Assembly (NCBI GenBank): GCA_945868215.1
Contig: CAMBLN010000004.1
Coordinates: 1 to 45,458, forward strand
Source of the DNA: Opitutus sp. GAS368
GTDB lineage: Bacteria > Verrucomicrobiota > Verrucomicrobiia > Opitutales > Opitutaceae
Direction: 5' to 3'
DNA length: 45,458 nt
Shown here: positions 25,442 to 37,023 of the stretch, piece by piece
How positions within the stretch are numbered: the stretch's first letter is position 1
Layout of the letters: each line of letters begins with the position of its first letter
Notes under the pieces: model-generated
The model's database searches: none
The model's input: only the letters and a program-made list of their open reading frames with translations
What the model was told of the DNA's origin: nothing
Program-made: the position numbers and the translations under genes

Positions 25442-26479
25442 ATGCGCCTCCCCCTCCTCAGCATCTTGGTCATTGGACATTGGTCATTGGTCATTTCAGC
25501 GGCGGCGGCCCCCGCCGCCGCTGACGTCGTCCACTACGACTTCCCGTCCGGCTCCACCCTCGCCCCGCAAAACGGCTGGACCTTCGCCCGTCCCGACTGG
25601 CCCCTCGCCCCGCTCCCCGGCGGCACCGGCCCCGCCATGCCGTTCACCTTCGCGGGCAATCTCCCGGGCGAAGACGGCTGGTCCGAACATCGCTTCACCA
25701 TGCCGGCCGCCGATGAATTCTGGATCCGTCTTCGCTGGCACGTGCCCGCCAACTTCCACCACCGCGCCGACACCCGCCTCGAAATCGCGGACGCCCACGC
25801 CGCCGGCTGGCGCGTCGGCGACGTCGTCCGCGGACGCGACGCAACCTCCCAGGCCGCCATCTCGCGCCTCACGCCCACCACCGTCCATCTGCGCGACGCC
25901 CCGCTCTCCTATCGCAACGACGTCTGAGTCGGCCCGCTCCTCAACGTCACCCGCTCCACCACGCTCGCCTCCACCGCCCGCCAGCGCGAACCCGTCAACA
26001 ACAAGCTCCTCGCCGTCTGGTGCGACGATTACTCCCGCCACGGTCTCGGTCCCACCATCGTCTGGCAGACCGATCACTGGAAAGACGGCACGCAAGACGT
26101 GATCCTCACCGTCGGCTACTCCACCGGCAACCGCACCGTCACCGGCCCCGTGGTCGACGGCGGCCTCCTCCTCACCCCCGCCGACCGCGGCAAATTCATC
26201 GACCTGATTTTTCACGGCAAATTCTCCACGTCCCCCGGCGCCAACGACGGCATCATCCGCTCCTGGGTCCGCAAAAAAAACCAGCCCGCCTACATCGCTT
26301 TCCACAACATCACCGACGCCCGTCTCGACAAACCTTCCGCCGTCCCCGCCTCCGAACAATTCTGGAAACGCGGCTACCTCATGGGCTGGTCCAACTCCGG
26401 CTTCGATCAAGAGACCACCTTCCACCTCTCCCAAATCGAATACTACCAATCCCGCCCCGCCGCCCTCCCCTCCCCCTGA
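25442..26479 (+). pseudogene. Secreted beta-sandwich (lyase/lectin-like) protein broken by a stop codon
   Basis: From the ATG at 25442 a signal peptide leads into a beta-rich protein (VHYDFPSGSTLAPQNGWTFAR, FTMPAADEFWIRLRWHVP). A TGA at 25925-25927 stops it at residue 161. The same frame then continues with matching style and no stop to 26477 (LLAVWCDDYSRHG, QDVILTVGYSTGNR, FIDLIFHGKFSTSPG, WKRGYLMGWSNSGFDQETTF). The whole would be 345 residues, like concanavalin-fold polysaccharide-lyase or lectin-like proteins. TGG to TGA is the simplest explanation. The signal-peptide region contains a heptanucleotide repeat. Confidence 0.75.
25466..25493 (+). repeat. Heptanucleotide repeat in a signal-peptide coding region
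   Basis: Four units of TTGGTCA (second unit TTGGACA) lie inside the signal peptide of the gene at 25442 and encode part of LVIGHWSLVI. The same unit occurs in five copies at 44715-44754. A 7-base unit in a reading frame shifts the frame whenever a unit is lost or gained. Confidence 0.85.
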
Positions 26480-26536
26480 CTCCAACGCTCCCACGCGTTC
26501 TCCTCAATCCGCCTTCCGTCTCCTCCGCCATCTCCA

Positions 26537-26710
26537 TTTTCGTGTCTTTTCGTGTGTTTCGTGGGCAAAAAAACTCTGTCGTCATCCCCCTCTCCGTTTT
26601 TGCGCCTTCTTGTGCTTTTTGTGGCCAAAACTCCGCCTCCGTCGCTCGTCACCTCGCCCGTCTCTCCTCCGTTTCTTGCGCCTTCTGCGCCTCTTTGCGG
26701 CCAATCCCTC
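26537..26710 (+). repeat. Cluster of three T-rich word repeats
   Basis: Between the stop at 26479 and the IclR gene end at 26730 lie 26537-26575 (TTTTCGTGTC, TTTTCGTGTG, TTTCGTGGGCAAAAAAAC), 26600-26634 (TTTTTGCGCC, TTCTTGTGC, TTTTTGTGGCCAAAAC) and 26671-26710 (TTTCTTGCGCC, TTCTGCGCC, TCTTTGCGGCCAA). They match, in the same word types, the cluster at 25181-25427 on the other side of the broken gene, so that gene is bracketed by related repeat sets. Confidence 0.8.
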
Positions 26711-26729
26711 CGCCCCCCCTCGCCGCCAC

Positions 26730-27467
26730 CTACCCCGCCGTCGCCACCTGCGTCATCCGCGCGGCATGCGTCTTCAATAATCGCGCCAGCTCCTTCTGCC
26801 GGCGCGTGTCCTTGAAATCATCCGCCCACCCCACGATCGTCACCACCGCGCCTTCGTGCCACTCGCCCAGACTCAAACCGGCCGACATCGCGTGCAGCGC
26901 CGGATTAAACGTGCCGAACGCCCGCGCGATTCCCGCTTTTTTCGCCGCCGCGATCTCCGCCAAAAAAAGCTCGTCCTTCTTCGTCTCCACCGGCTGAAGC
27001 AGTCGCCGCACTTCCGCCGCCGGCATCACCGCCAGCAACGCCACGCCCACCGAGCCCGAATCCCGCAGGTGCATCCGCGAGCCCACCGACGACGTAATCG
27101 AATTCGGCCGCAAACTTTCCGCCCGCAACGCCGTCACCACCTGGTCGCCTTCGCGGATCGAGATTTTTGAGGACAACCCCGTCGCCTCCGTCAGCTCGCG
27201 CAGGGGCTGGCGCAGCCGCCCCATCAAATGCTCCACCCGCGCGTAGGCCCGCGCCACCCGCGCCAGCCCGAACCCGAGCCGGAACTCCCCCCGCCGGCTC
27301 TCATGCAGCCACTCGTTGTCCAGCAGCGTGTGCAGGATCCGGTAGGTCGTCGCCGGCGGCACCCCCAGCCCGATCGACAATTGCTTCGCGCTCAACCCGC
27401 CGCTCTCGCTCGCCGTGATCGCCTCGATGATCTCCACCGTCTTCTGCAAAACCGGAATGTTTTTCAT
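26730..27467 (-). CDS. IclR family transcriptional regulator
   Basis: A 245-residue regulator. The N-terminal winged helix (VLQKTVEIIEAITASESGGLSAKQLSIGLGVPPATTYRILHTL) is followed by the IclR effector domain (LTEATGLSSKISIREGDQVVTALRAES, GSRMHLRDSGSVGVALLAVMP, ALHAMSAGLSL). It is divergent from the glucarate-dehydratase-like gene, with a 110-base shared promoter region. IclR proteins commonly control sugar-acid genes (KdgR type), so control of the adjacent cluster is likely. Confidence 0.93.
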   Translation of the reverse strand: MKNIPVLQKTVEIIEAITASESGGLSAKQLSIGLGVPPATTYRILHTLLDNEWLHESRRGEFRLGFGLARVARAYARVEHLMGRLRQPLRELTEATGLSSKISIREGDQVVTALRAESLRPNSITSSVGSRMHLRDSGSVGVALLAVMPAAEVRRLLQPVETKKDELFLAEIAAAKKAGIARAFGTFNPALHAMSAGLSLGEWHEGAVVTIVGWADDFKDTRRQKELARLLKTHAARMTQVATAG

Positions 27468-27502
27468 GCGCCATCACCTAGCACGCCTCGTTTGTTTTTA
27501 CC

Positions 27503-27523
27503 ATAAGGGATAATTTTCTTATC
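27503..27523. promoter_or_regulatory. AT-rich imperfect palindromes between iclR and the sugar-acid genes
   Basis: In an otherwise GC-rich region, the AT-rich stretch contains ATAAG (27503-27507) opposite CTTAT (27518-27522) and GATAA (27509-27513) opposite TTATC (27519-27523). It lies between the divergent iclR and dehydratase starts, where an IclR operator and the promoters would be expected. The arms are short, so this is tentative. Confidence 0.4.
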
Positions 27524-27577
27524 AAAGCCACGTTGAGCACGCCTCTTCGGTCCGGCACGCTGGCCTTCACCGACCCC

Positions 27578-28768
27578 ATGAAAATCATCGACCTCAAGGC
27601 GAGCACCGTCGCCATCCCGCTCACCTGCCAGCTGCGCCATAACACCGGCGTCCACCCCGGCTATTTCCTCCGCACCATCCTCGAACTGGTCACCGACGAG
27701 GGCGTCGTCGGCCTAGGCGAGGTCGGCGGCGGCGACCAGCGCGGCGCGCTCCTCAAGCTCAAGCCGCGCATCGTCGGGCTCGATCCGTTCCATCTCGAAA
27801 CCATCAAATTCAAGGTCCTGCGCTCGATCTACTACATGTCCAACGCCCGGCTCTACGCCGCGATCGAAATGGCGTGCCTCGACATCCAGGGGAAAATCCT
27901 CGGACGCCCTCTGAGCGACCTGCTCGGCGGTTCCGTCCGCGACGCGATCCCCATGATCGCGTATTTGTTCTGGCGATACGACCGCCCGGACGGAAAGGAC
28001 GACACCCGCGCCGAGGATCTCGCCGACTGGTGCGTCGAGCTGCACGAGACGCTCGGCGTCAACGCCATGAAACTGAAGGCCGGCGTCATGGATCCCGACG
28101 AGGAGGCCCGCGTCCTCGAACTCTGCCGCGAGCGTCTCGGCCCGCGCTTCGGCCTGCGCATCGATCCCAACGGTGTCTGGTCCGTCCCCACCGCCGTCCG
28201 CATCGGCCGCCGTCTCGAACCGCTCGGCATCGAATACTTCGAAGATCCGTCCTGGGGGCTCAACGGCAACGCCGAGGTCCGCAAACAGATCCGTATTCCC
28301 GTCGCGACCAACATGTATCCGGCCCGCTTCGACGACCTCGCCCCGTCCATCAAAATGGGCTCCGTGGACATCGTGCTCACCGACATCCATTATTGGGAGG
28401 GCCCGCGCGGCGTGAAGGATCTCGCCGCCATCTGCCGCACGTTCGGCCTCGGCGTCGCCATGCACTCCGGCGCCGAGTTCGGCATCGAGCTCGCCGCCAT
28501 GCTGCACACCGCGTCCACCATCCCCGAAATGACGTTCGCCGGCGACGCCCACTACCACTACCTCACCGACGACATCATCGTCGGCGGCCTCATGAAGTAT
28601 CAAAACGGCTGCCTCCCCGTCCCCAAGGGCCCCGGCCTGGGCGTCCAGCTCGACCCCGAAAAAATGGACAAATACGAGCGCGAATTCGAAAAGCGCGGCG
28701 ACTACTACGCGCGTTTCCACGCCGACCCCAAACGACCCGACTGGTATCCCATCGTCGGCGGCGTCTAA
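27578..28768 (+). CDS. Enolase-superfamily sugar-acid dehydratase, glucarate-dehydratase-like
   Basis: A 396-residue enzyme expected to abstract a proton alpha to a carboxylate and lose water, yielding a 2-keto-3-deoxy sugar acid. Visible catalytic residues: Lys165-x-Lys167 in MKLKAG, metal ligands Asp196 (RIDPNG) and Glu222 (YFEDPSW), Asn245 in VATNM, Asp269 in LTDIHYWEG and the His296 base in AMHSGAEFGIE. VATNM and VPKGPGLGVQLD point to the glucarate dehydratase subgroup over the mandelate racemase or fuconate groups. Start at ATG 27578. It leads a run with SDR (19-base gap) and RraA-like (20-base gap) genes. Confidence 0.88.
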   Translation: MKIIDLKASTVAIPLTCQLRHNTGVHPGYFLRTILELVTDEGVVGLGEVGGGDQRGALLKLKPRIVGLDPFHLETIKFKVLRSIYYMSNARLYAAIEMACLDIQGKILGRPLSDLLGGSVRDAIPMIAYLFWRYDRPDGKDDTRAEDLADWCVELHETLGVNAMKLKAGVMDPDEEARVLELCRERLGPRFGLRIDPNGVWSVPTAVRIGRRLEPLGIEYFEDPSWGLNGNAEVRKQIRIPVATNMYPARFDDLAPSIKMGSVDIVLTDIHYWEGPRGVKDLAAICRTFGLGVAMHSGAEFGIELAAMLHTASTIPEMTFAGDAHYHYLTDDIIVGGLMKYQNGCLPVPKGPGLGVQLDPEKMDKYEREFEKRGDYYARFHADPKRPDWYPIVGGV

Positions 28769-28787
28769 CCCCGAACCTCGCCCCGCC

Positions 28788-29558
28788 GTGAAACTCCCCG
28801 ACTCCTTCAACCTCGCCGGTCGCCGCGCCTTGGTCACCGGCTCTTCGCGCGGCATCGGCGCCGCCCTCGCCCTCGCCCTCGCCGAGGCCGGCGCCGATGT
28901 CATGATCCACTGCACGGGCAACGCCTCCGCCGCCAACGGGGTCGCCGATCAGGTCCGCGCCCTCGGCCGCCGCACCGGCTTCGTGCAAGCCGATCTCTCC
29001 GCCGACGACGGCGCCCGCCGTATCCATGATGCCTCCGTCGCCGCCCTCGGCGGCATCGACATCCTGATCCTCAACGCCTCCGTCCAAATCCGCAAAAACT
29101 GGACCGACTTCACCCGCGCCGATCTCGACGCCCACTACGCCGTCAACTACCGCGCCAGCTTCGAGCTCCTCCAACTCGCCGTCCCGGCCATGATCACCGC
29201 CCGCTGGGGCCGCGTGCTCACCGTCGGCAGCGTCCAGGAGATCCGACCCCATCCCGAAATGCTGGCGTATTCATCTTTCAAGCACGCCCAGACCGGCCTC
29301 GTCCTCGGTCTCGCCAAACAGCTCGCCCCCCACGGCGTCACCCTCAACAACCTCGCCCCCGGCGTCATCGTCACTGATCGCAACGCCGACGCCCTCGCCC
29401 GCCCCGGCTACGCCGACAAGGTCCGCTCCTCCATTCCCGCCGGCCGCCTCGGCTACCCCGCCGACTGCGTCGGCGCCGCCCTCCTGCTTTGCTCCGACGC
29501 CGGAGCCTACATCACCGGACAAAATCTCTTCGCCGACGGCGGCCTCGGCCTCGCCTGA
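28788..29558 (+). CDS. SDR family NAD(P)-dependent oxidoreductase
   Basis: A 256-residue classical short-chain dehydrogenase starting at a GTG. TGSSRGIG (residues 17-24) binds the cofactor, and NAS (96-98) and the catalytic set Asn120, Ser148, Tyr161 and Lys165 are present. The end ITGQNLFADGGLGLA is typical. Cofactor preference is unclear (no acidic residue obvious after the second strand: MIHCTGN). In this cluster it probably acts on a hydroxyl of the sugar acid or its cleavage product. Confidence 0.9.
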   Translation: MKLPDSFNLAGRRALVTGSSRGIGAALALALAEAGADVMIHCTGNASAANGVADQVRALGRRTGFVQADLSADDGARRIHDASVAALGGIDILILNASVQIRKNWTDFTRADLDAHYAVNYRASFELLQLAVPAMITARWGRVLTVGSVQEIRPHPEMLAYSSFKHAQTGLVLGLAKQLAPHGVTLNNLAPGVIVTDRNADALARPGYADKVRSSIPAGRLGYPADCVGAALLLCSDAGAYITGQNLFADGGLGLA

Positions 29559-29578
29559 AAATTCATCCCCTTCCTTTT

Positions 29579-30340
29579 ATGTCCAAAAATCTGAACACCG
29601 ATATTGAAGCCTACAAAAAAGAAGTGGGCATGATGAACCTCGAAAAACTCATCGCCGCCCGCGAGACGATCTCCACCAAGGAATTCACCATCCCCGTGAA
29701 GGAGTTGCTCGCCCGCTACGAGCAGCTCTACACCGGCGCCATCAGCGATGTGCTCCGCGAGTTCGCCCTGCTCGACCAGGCCTTGCCCGGACACCTGAAG
29801 CCGCTGCGCCCCGAACGCACCGTCGCCGGCCTCGCCTTCACCGTGAAGAGCGCCCCCAACGTAAAGATCACCGGCGAGATGACATTCCGCACGCAGATGC
29901 TCACCGAACTCCCCGCCGACACCATGGTCGTCTGGGATACGTCCAACGACGAGAAAGCCACGCTCTGGGGCGGCGTCATGACCGCCACCGCCACCGGCCT
30001 CGGCGTGAAGGGCGCCGTGATCGACGGCGGCATCCGCGACACCCACCAGATCCTGGAAAAAGACTTTCCGGTTTTCTACAAACACCGCATCCCGAACGGC
30101 TCCCTCGGCCGCTGCCTTATCACCCACTACCAGGTCCCGATTAAAATCGGCGACGTCGTGATCAAACCCGGCGACGTGGTCCTCGGTGACATCGACGGCG
30201 TGATCGTCGTCCCGCGCGACATCGCCTGCGAGGTGCTCGTCCGCGCCGAGGAAATCAAAGCCAACGAAAAGAAAATCTTCTCCTGGGTCTCCGAAGGCCA
30301 GACCGTCCGCCAGATCACCGAAAAAGGCGGCTACTTCTAA
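29579..30340 (+). CDS. RraA/LigK-type class II pyruvate aldolase-like protein
   Basis: A 253-residue member of the RraA-like family, which includes 4-hydroxy-4-methyl-2-oxoglutarate/4-carboxy-4-hydroxy-2-oxoadipate aldolases, oxaloacetate decarboxylases and the RNase E inhibitor RraA. The core VKGAVIDGGIRDTHQI holds the Arg153-Asp154 pair that binds substrate and metal in the aldolases. LGDIDGVIVVPRDIA is the second signature. It has about 45 extra N-terminal residues compared with RraA. Its place behind a sugar-acid dehydratase and an SDR argues for an aldolase role over RNase regulation. The ATG at 29579 follows the SDR stop by 20 bases. Confidence 0.85.
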   Translation: MSKNLNTDIEAYKKEVGMMNLEKLIAARETISTKEFTIPVKELLARYEQLYTGAISDVLREFALLDQALPGHLKPLRPERTVAGLAFTVKSAPNVKITGEMTFRTQMLTELPADTMVVWDTSNDEKATLWGGVMTATATGLGVKGAVIDGGIRDTHQILEKDFPVFYKHRIPNGSLGRCLITHYQVPIKIGDVVIKPGDVVLGDIDGVIVVPRDIACEVLVRAEEIKANEKKIFSWVSEGQTVRQITEKGGYF

Positions 30341-30462
30341 CCACCCGTTTGACCCGCCATGTCGGCATTCGCCTGGGACGGCTCCTCAAATGACTCAAAA
30401 GCGCGGGGCCGACCCGCTAAAATTGCATATTTCGCGCTTACGCCGGACCTCGCTTTAAATTA

Positions 30463-30489
30463 ACGGGAAATTATACAATTATTTCCCGT
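30463..30489. promoter_or_regulatory. Palindrome upstream of the GH2 gene, probable operator
   Basis: ACGGGAAAT (30463-30471) and ATTTCCCGT (30481-30489) are perfect 9-base arms around the AT-rich TATACAATT. It lies 54 bases before the beta-galactosidase ATG in a distinctly AT-rich patch, where a promoter is expected. The flanking IclR or AraC regulators are candidate binders. The remainder of 30341-30543 shows only a weak 5-bp GC hairpin near 30403-30417. Confidence 0.6.
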
Positions 30490-30516
30490 CGCCACTTCCG
30501 CCGTCCGCCTGCCTGA

Positions 30517-33795
<3,279 letters not shown>

Positions 33796-33826
33796 GACTC
33801 GTCCCCCTTCAACTTAAACTTCACTC

Positions 33827-34696
33827 TTAAACCAGGGGGCTCTCGCGAGCCCCCTTTTGCATGGCCCGAAACTCCCCCGGGGACATCTCGCGCAGCCGCG
33901 TGAACGTCTTTGTAAAATGATAACGGTCGCAAAACCCGACCGCCGTCGCGATGTCGTCGATTTTTCGTTCGCCGTGATGCAGCAACTCGCACGCAAGCGC
34001 GATACGCCGCGCCCTTAACCACGCCATCGGCGTGTCGCCCGTCTCCTGACGAAACAGCCGGATCAGCGCCCGCCCATGCATCCCCGCCACCCGCGCCAGC
34101 GTGTCCAGCGTGTGCGCCGCGCCCAAATCCCTCTCGACGTGCGCCCGCACCCGCGCCACCCGCGCCTCCACCTGCCTCTCATTCAACACACCTTCCTCCA
34201 GTCCCGCCAACGCCATCAAAACCAACGTTGACCACCCAATCCCGCCGCCTTCCGACGTCTTCGCCGCCTGCCCCTTCGCGCACGCCCTTCGCATGGCCGC
34301 CGTCAGCGGCACTTCATAAACCCCCGGCTCCGCCGCCAGTCCCGGCGCCAGCGTGAAATGCACATACGTCTGCGTCGCCGGCGCACCCAACGCCGCGCCA
34401 AACGCCGTGTCCGGCGCGATCAACCACGCGCTCCCCTTCGCCAACGCCAGCGTGCGTCCTCCCCACTTCACCCGCGCCCCTTCGCCGCCCATCACATAAA
34501 GCCGCCAATACGGCGCCGCCAGATTCGGCGAATCCCACCGCTCCAGTTCCGCCGTCACGCACAACAACACCTTTAACTGCAAATCCGCACACAACCCGTG
34601 CCGCTTCTCGCACGACACCACATGCGGCGTCGCCACAACATGCGCTTTTTGCACACAACTCTGCGACTTCCGTCTATTGGTAATTTCACGTCCCAT
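33827..34696 (-). CDS. AraC family transcriptional regulator
   Basis: A 289-residue regulator with an N-terminal sensing region (LYVMGGEGARVKWGGRTLALAKGSAWLIAPD, cupin-like) and a C-terminal pair of helix-turn-helices (LDTLARVAGMHGRALIRLFRQETGDTPMAWL and IDDIATAVGFCDRYHFTKTFTRLREMSPGEFRAM). It converges on the GH2 gene and diverges from the GHL6 gene at 34885, so either may be its target. The 188-base space before 34885 has an AT-richer patch (ATGAAGTATTATGCAC) and CTCTGTG words. Confidence 0.92.
   Translation of the reverse strand: MGREITNRRKSQSCVQKAHVVATPHVVSCEKRHGLCADLQLKVLLCVTAELERWDSPNLAAPYWRLYVMGGEGARVKWGGRTLALAKGSAWLIAPDTAFGAALGAPATQTYVHFTLAPGLAAEPGVYEVPLTAAMRRACAKGQAAKTSEGGGIGWSTLVLMALAGLEEGVLNERQVEARVARVRAHVERDLGAAHTLDTLARVAGMHGRALIRLFRQETGDTPMAWLRARRIALACELLHHGERKIDDIATAVGFCDRYHFTKTFTRLREMSPGEFRAMQKGARESPLV
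33835..33858 (+). terminator. Intrinsic terminator of the GH2 gene
   Basis: GGGGGCTC (33835-33842), loop TCGC, GAGCCCCC (33847-33854), then TTTT. It begins 40 bases after the beta-galactosidase stop and overlaps the last codons of the converging AraC gene, whose stop is at 33827. Confidence 0.85.
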
Positions 34697-34789
34697 GAAG
34701 TATTATGCACATCCCTGCAGAATCCACCTCCCCGCTCAAGCCTTCCCCTGTTTCCCCGCATCGTCGGTCGCCACCCATCCGATCTCACC

Positions 34790-34860
34790 GTCACTGCCTG
34801 GCTCTGTGATCTCTGTGTCCGCGCTCCGGCCCGGCTCTGTGTCCAATCCGAAAAACTCTC
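34790..34860 (+). repeat. CTCTGTG word repeats before the GHL6 gene
   Basis: The stretch carries GGCTCTGTGATCTCTGTGTC and, further on, GGCCCGGCTCTGTGTCCAATCC. The second resembles text at about 10027-10047 and 25269-25284. No gene is supported between 34697 and 34884. Confidence 0.5.
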
Positions 34861-34884
34861 CTCCCTTCACCCAACCCAACTCCC

Positions 34885-36891
34885 ATGCACCGCCTCCGCT
34901 TCCGCCAGGTCCACCTCGACTTCCACACCCACGGCTCGATCCCCGGCATCGGCCAAAAGTTCTCCAAAAAGAAATTCCAGGAAGCGCTCAAACTCGGCCG
35001 CATCGACTCCATCACCCTCTTCTCGAAGTGCCACCACGGTTACAGCTACCACCCGACCAAGGTCGGCACGCGACACCCCCACCTCAAGTTCGACCTCCTC
35101 GCAGCCCAGATCGAGGCCTGCCGCGAGATCGGCGTGCGCTGCCCGATTTACCTGAGCGCCGGCGTGGACGAACTCATGGCCATGGAACACCCCGAGTGGG
35201 TCGTCAAAAACCGCGCCGGCCTCACCTACGATCCGCTCGAAGTCGGCTGGTTCAAACTCCTCCGCTTCAACTCCGCCTACCTCGATTATCTCTGCGCGCA
35301 GATCGAGGAGGTCGTGCAACGCTGGCCCGACAACGACGGTATTTTCCTCGATATCATCGCGCTCCAGCAGGACTACTCCGAGGGCGCGCTCCGCGAGATG
35401 AAGTCACTCAAGCTCAATCCCGCCGACGCCGCCAACGTCCGCACCTACGCCCAGCGCGTCCTGCTCGACTACTACGAGCGCACCACCGCCGCCGCGCGTA
35501 GTGTCCGCGCGAATACACCCGTTTTCCACAACGGCGGACACATCCCCGTCGGCGCGACGAAGTTCAACTTCTTCAACTCCCACTTCGAACTCGAATCCCT
35601 TCCCACCGGCGGCTGGGGCTACGACCACTTTGCCTTCTCCGCCCGCTACGCCGCCACCCAGCCGCGCGACTTCCTCGGCATGTCCGGCAAATTCCACACC
35701 ACGTGGGGCGAGTTCGGCGGCTTCAAACGCCCCGCCGCCCTCCGCTACGAATGCGCCGCCATGAACGCCTACGGTGCCAAGTGCTCCATCGGCGATCAGC
35801 TCCACCCGAACGGTGAGATGAACCTCGACACCTACCGCCTCATCGGCGCCGCCTACGCCGAGGTCGAGGCCCGCGAACCGTGGCTCGACCACGTCCGCCC
35901 CGTCGCCCGCATCGGCCTCGTCAGCGCCGAGCAAAACCAACAAGTCGCCCGCGGCCACGGCACCGTCAGCGCCGCCGACGAAGGCGTCGCCCGCATGTTG
36001 CTCGAACTCCACCTGCCTTTCGTCGTCCTCGACGAAAACGCCAAGTGGGACGGCCTCGATCTCATCGTCCTGCCCGACACGCTCGTGCTCACGCCCGCCG
36101 CCCTCGCGAAGGCCAAAAAATTCCTCGCCCGCGGCGGCAAGCTCCTCGCCGCCGGCAGCGCGCTGCTCGCCGCCGACCAAAAGTCCTTCGCCCTCGATCC
36201 CGGCGCCAAACTCCTCGGCCGCGCCGTCTCCGATCCCGACTATCTCGTTGCCACCGATCTCACGCCCGACGTCCCCGTGCGCTCGTCCATCGTCATCCAC
36301 GGCGGTTCCTACGAAGTAAAACCCGCCGCCAAGACCCGCATCCTCGTCGAACGCCGCGCCTCCTACTTCAACCGCACCTGGGAACACTTCTGCTCCCACC
36401 AACACGCGCCCGACTCCCCCGCCAAGGTTTCGCCGGCCGCCACGCTCACCGGCAACATCGCCTGGTTCGCCCACGATATTTTCACCCGTTACCGTCAATA
36501 CGGACAACCCCTCTACCGCGACTTCGTGTCCGCCGCGATTCACCACCTGCTCGAAGGCAAACTCCCCGCCGTCACAAGTCTCCCCGCCGACGGACGCATC
36601 AACCTTCTCGATCAACCCGCCGAGAAACGCTTCGTCGCCCATCTCCTCTACGCCCCGAAGTCCGTCCGCGGGGCATCGCATCCCGCCGCGATCAACAAGT
36701 CCCTCGAAGTCATCGAAGACCTGATCCCCTTGCACAACATTTCCGTCTCCCTCCGCCTCCCCCGCCGCATCAAAACCGCCCGCCTCGTCCCCTCCGGCGA
36801 CCCGCTCCCCTTCACCCAAGTCTCCGACCTCGTCTCCTTCACCGTCCCCGAATTCACCGCCCACGCGATGATCGAGCTCAGCTACCGCTAA
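34885..36891 (+). CDS. GHL6-type glycoside hydrolase with beta-galactosidase trimerisation-like domain
   Basis: A 668-residue protein. The N-terminal TIM barrel fits the hypothetical glycosyl hydrolase 6 type (VHLDFHTHGSIPGIG, ITLFSKCHHGYSYHPTKVG, DNDGIFLDIIALQQDYSEGAL with a candidate nucleophilic Asp). A glutamine-amidotransferase-like middle domain follows (LELHLPFVVLDENAKWDGLDLIVLPDTLVL), as in beta-galactosidase trimerisation domains, then a beta domain. Related architectures occur among alpha-L-fucosidases (GH151 type) and other exo-glycosidases; the substrate is inferred, not shown. No signal peptide. Co-oriented with GH2 but separated by the AraC gene. Confidence 0.72.
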   Translation: MHRLRFRQVHLDFHTHGSIPGIGQKFSKKKFQEALKLGRIDSITLFSKCHHGYSYHPTKVGTRHPHLKFDLLAAQIEACREIGVRCPIYLSAGVDELMAMEHPEWVVKNRAGLTYDPLEVGWFKLLRFNSAYLDYLCAQIEEVVQRWPDNDGIFLDIIALQQDYSEGALREMKSLKLNPADAANVRTYAQRVLLDYYERTTAAARSVRANTPVFHNGGHIPVGATKFNFFNSHFELESLPTGGWGYDHFAFSARYAATQPRDFLGMSGKFHTTWGEFGGFKRPAALRYECAAMNAYGAKCSIGDQLHPNGEMNLDTYRLIGAAYAEVEAREPWLDHVRPVARIGLVSAEQNQQVARGHGTVSAADEGVARMLLELHLPFVVLDENAKWDGLDLIVLPDTLVLTPAALAKAKKFLARGGKLLAAGSALLAADQKSFALDPGAKLLGRAVSDPDYLVATDLTPDVPVRSSIVIHGGSYEVKPAAKTRILVERRASYFNRTWEHFCSHQHAPDSPAKVSPAATLTGNIAWFAHDIFTRYRQYGQPLYRDFVSAAIHHLLEGKLPAVTSLPADGRINLLDQPAEKRFVAHLLYAPKSVRGASHPAAINKSLEVIEDLIPLHNISVSLRLPRRIKTARLVPSGDPLPFTQVSDLVSFTVPEFTAHAMIELSYR

Positions 36892-36910
36892 AATCCGTCC
36901 TCCGTCTTCT

Positions 36911-36966
36911 GTCCTCTCTCCGTCTTCGCGCCCCTTCGCGCCCTTCGCGCCCTTCGCGGTTAAAAA
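36911..36966 (+). repeat. GCG-type word repeat before rodA
   Basis: CTCTCCGTC leader, then TTCGCGCCCC, TTCGCGCCC, TTCGCGCCC, TTCGCGGTTAAAAAC. Same plan as the GTG words: a unit repeated, ending GCGG-TT-AAAAA. It fills most of the 132-base space between the GHL6 gene and rodA. Confidence 0.8.
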
Positions 36967-37023
36967 CTCTATCCACCCGCACGCCACCCTTGCGCCCCGT
37001 CACCGCACGCGTTTCTTCAAACC

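Noticed and set aside
25035-25494. Several minus-strand ORFs rich in Arg, Lys, Thr and His
   Set aside because: They are translations of the T-rich word repeats and CT tracts, not proteins; the same kind of false ORF recurs at 17468-17782 and 26379-26652.
25925-25927. TGA read as selenocysteine or tryptophan
   Set aside because: TGA is the normal stop of many genes here, and no SECIS-like hairpin follows closely; a nonsense mutation is simpler.
35404-36987. 527-codon minus-strand open frame
   Set aside because: Antisense of the GHL6 enzyme, and its start lies in a word repeat.
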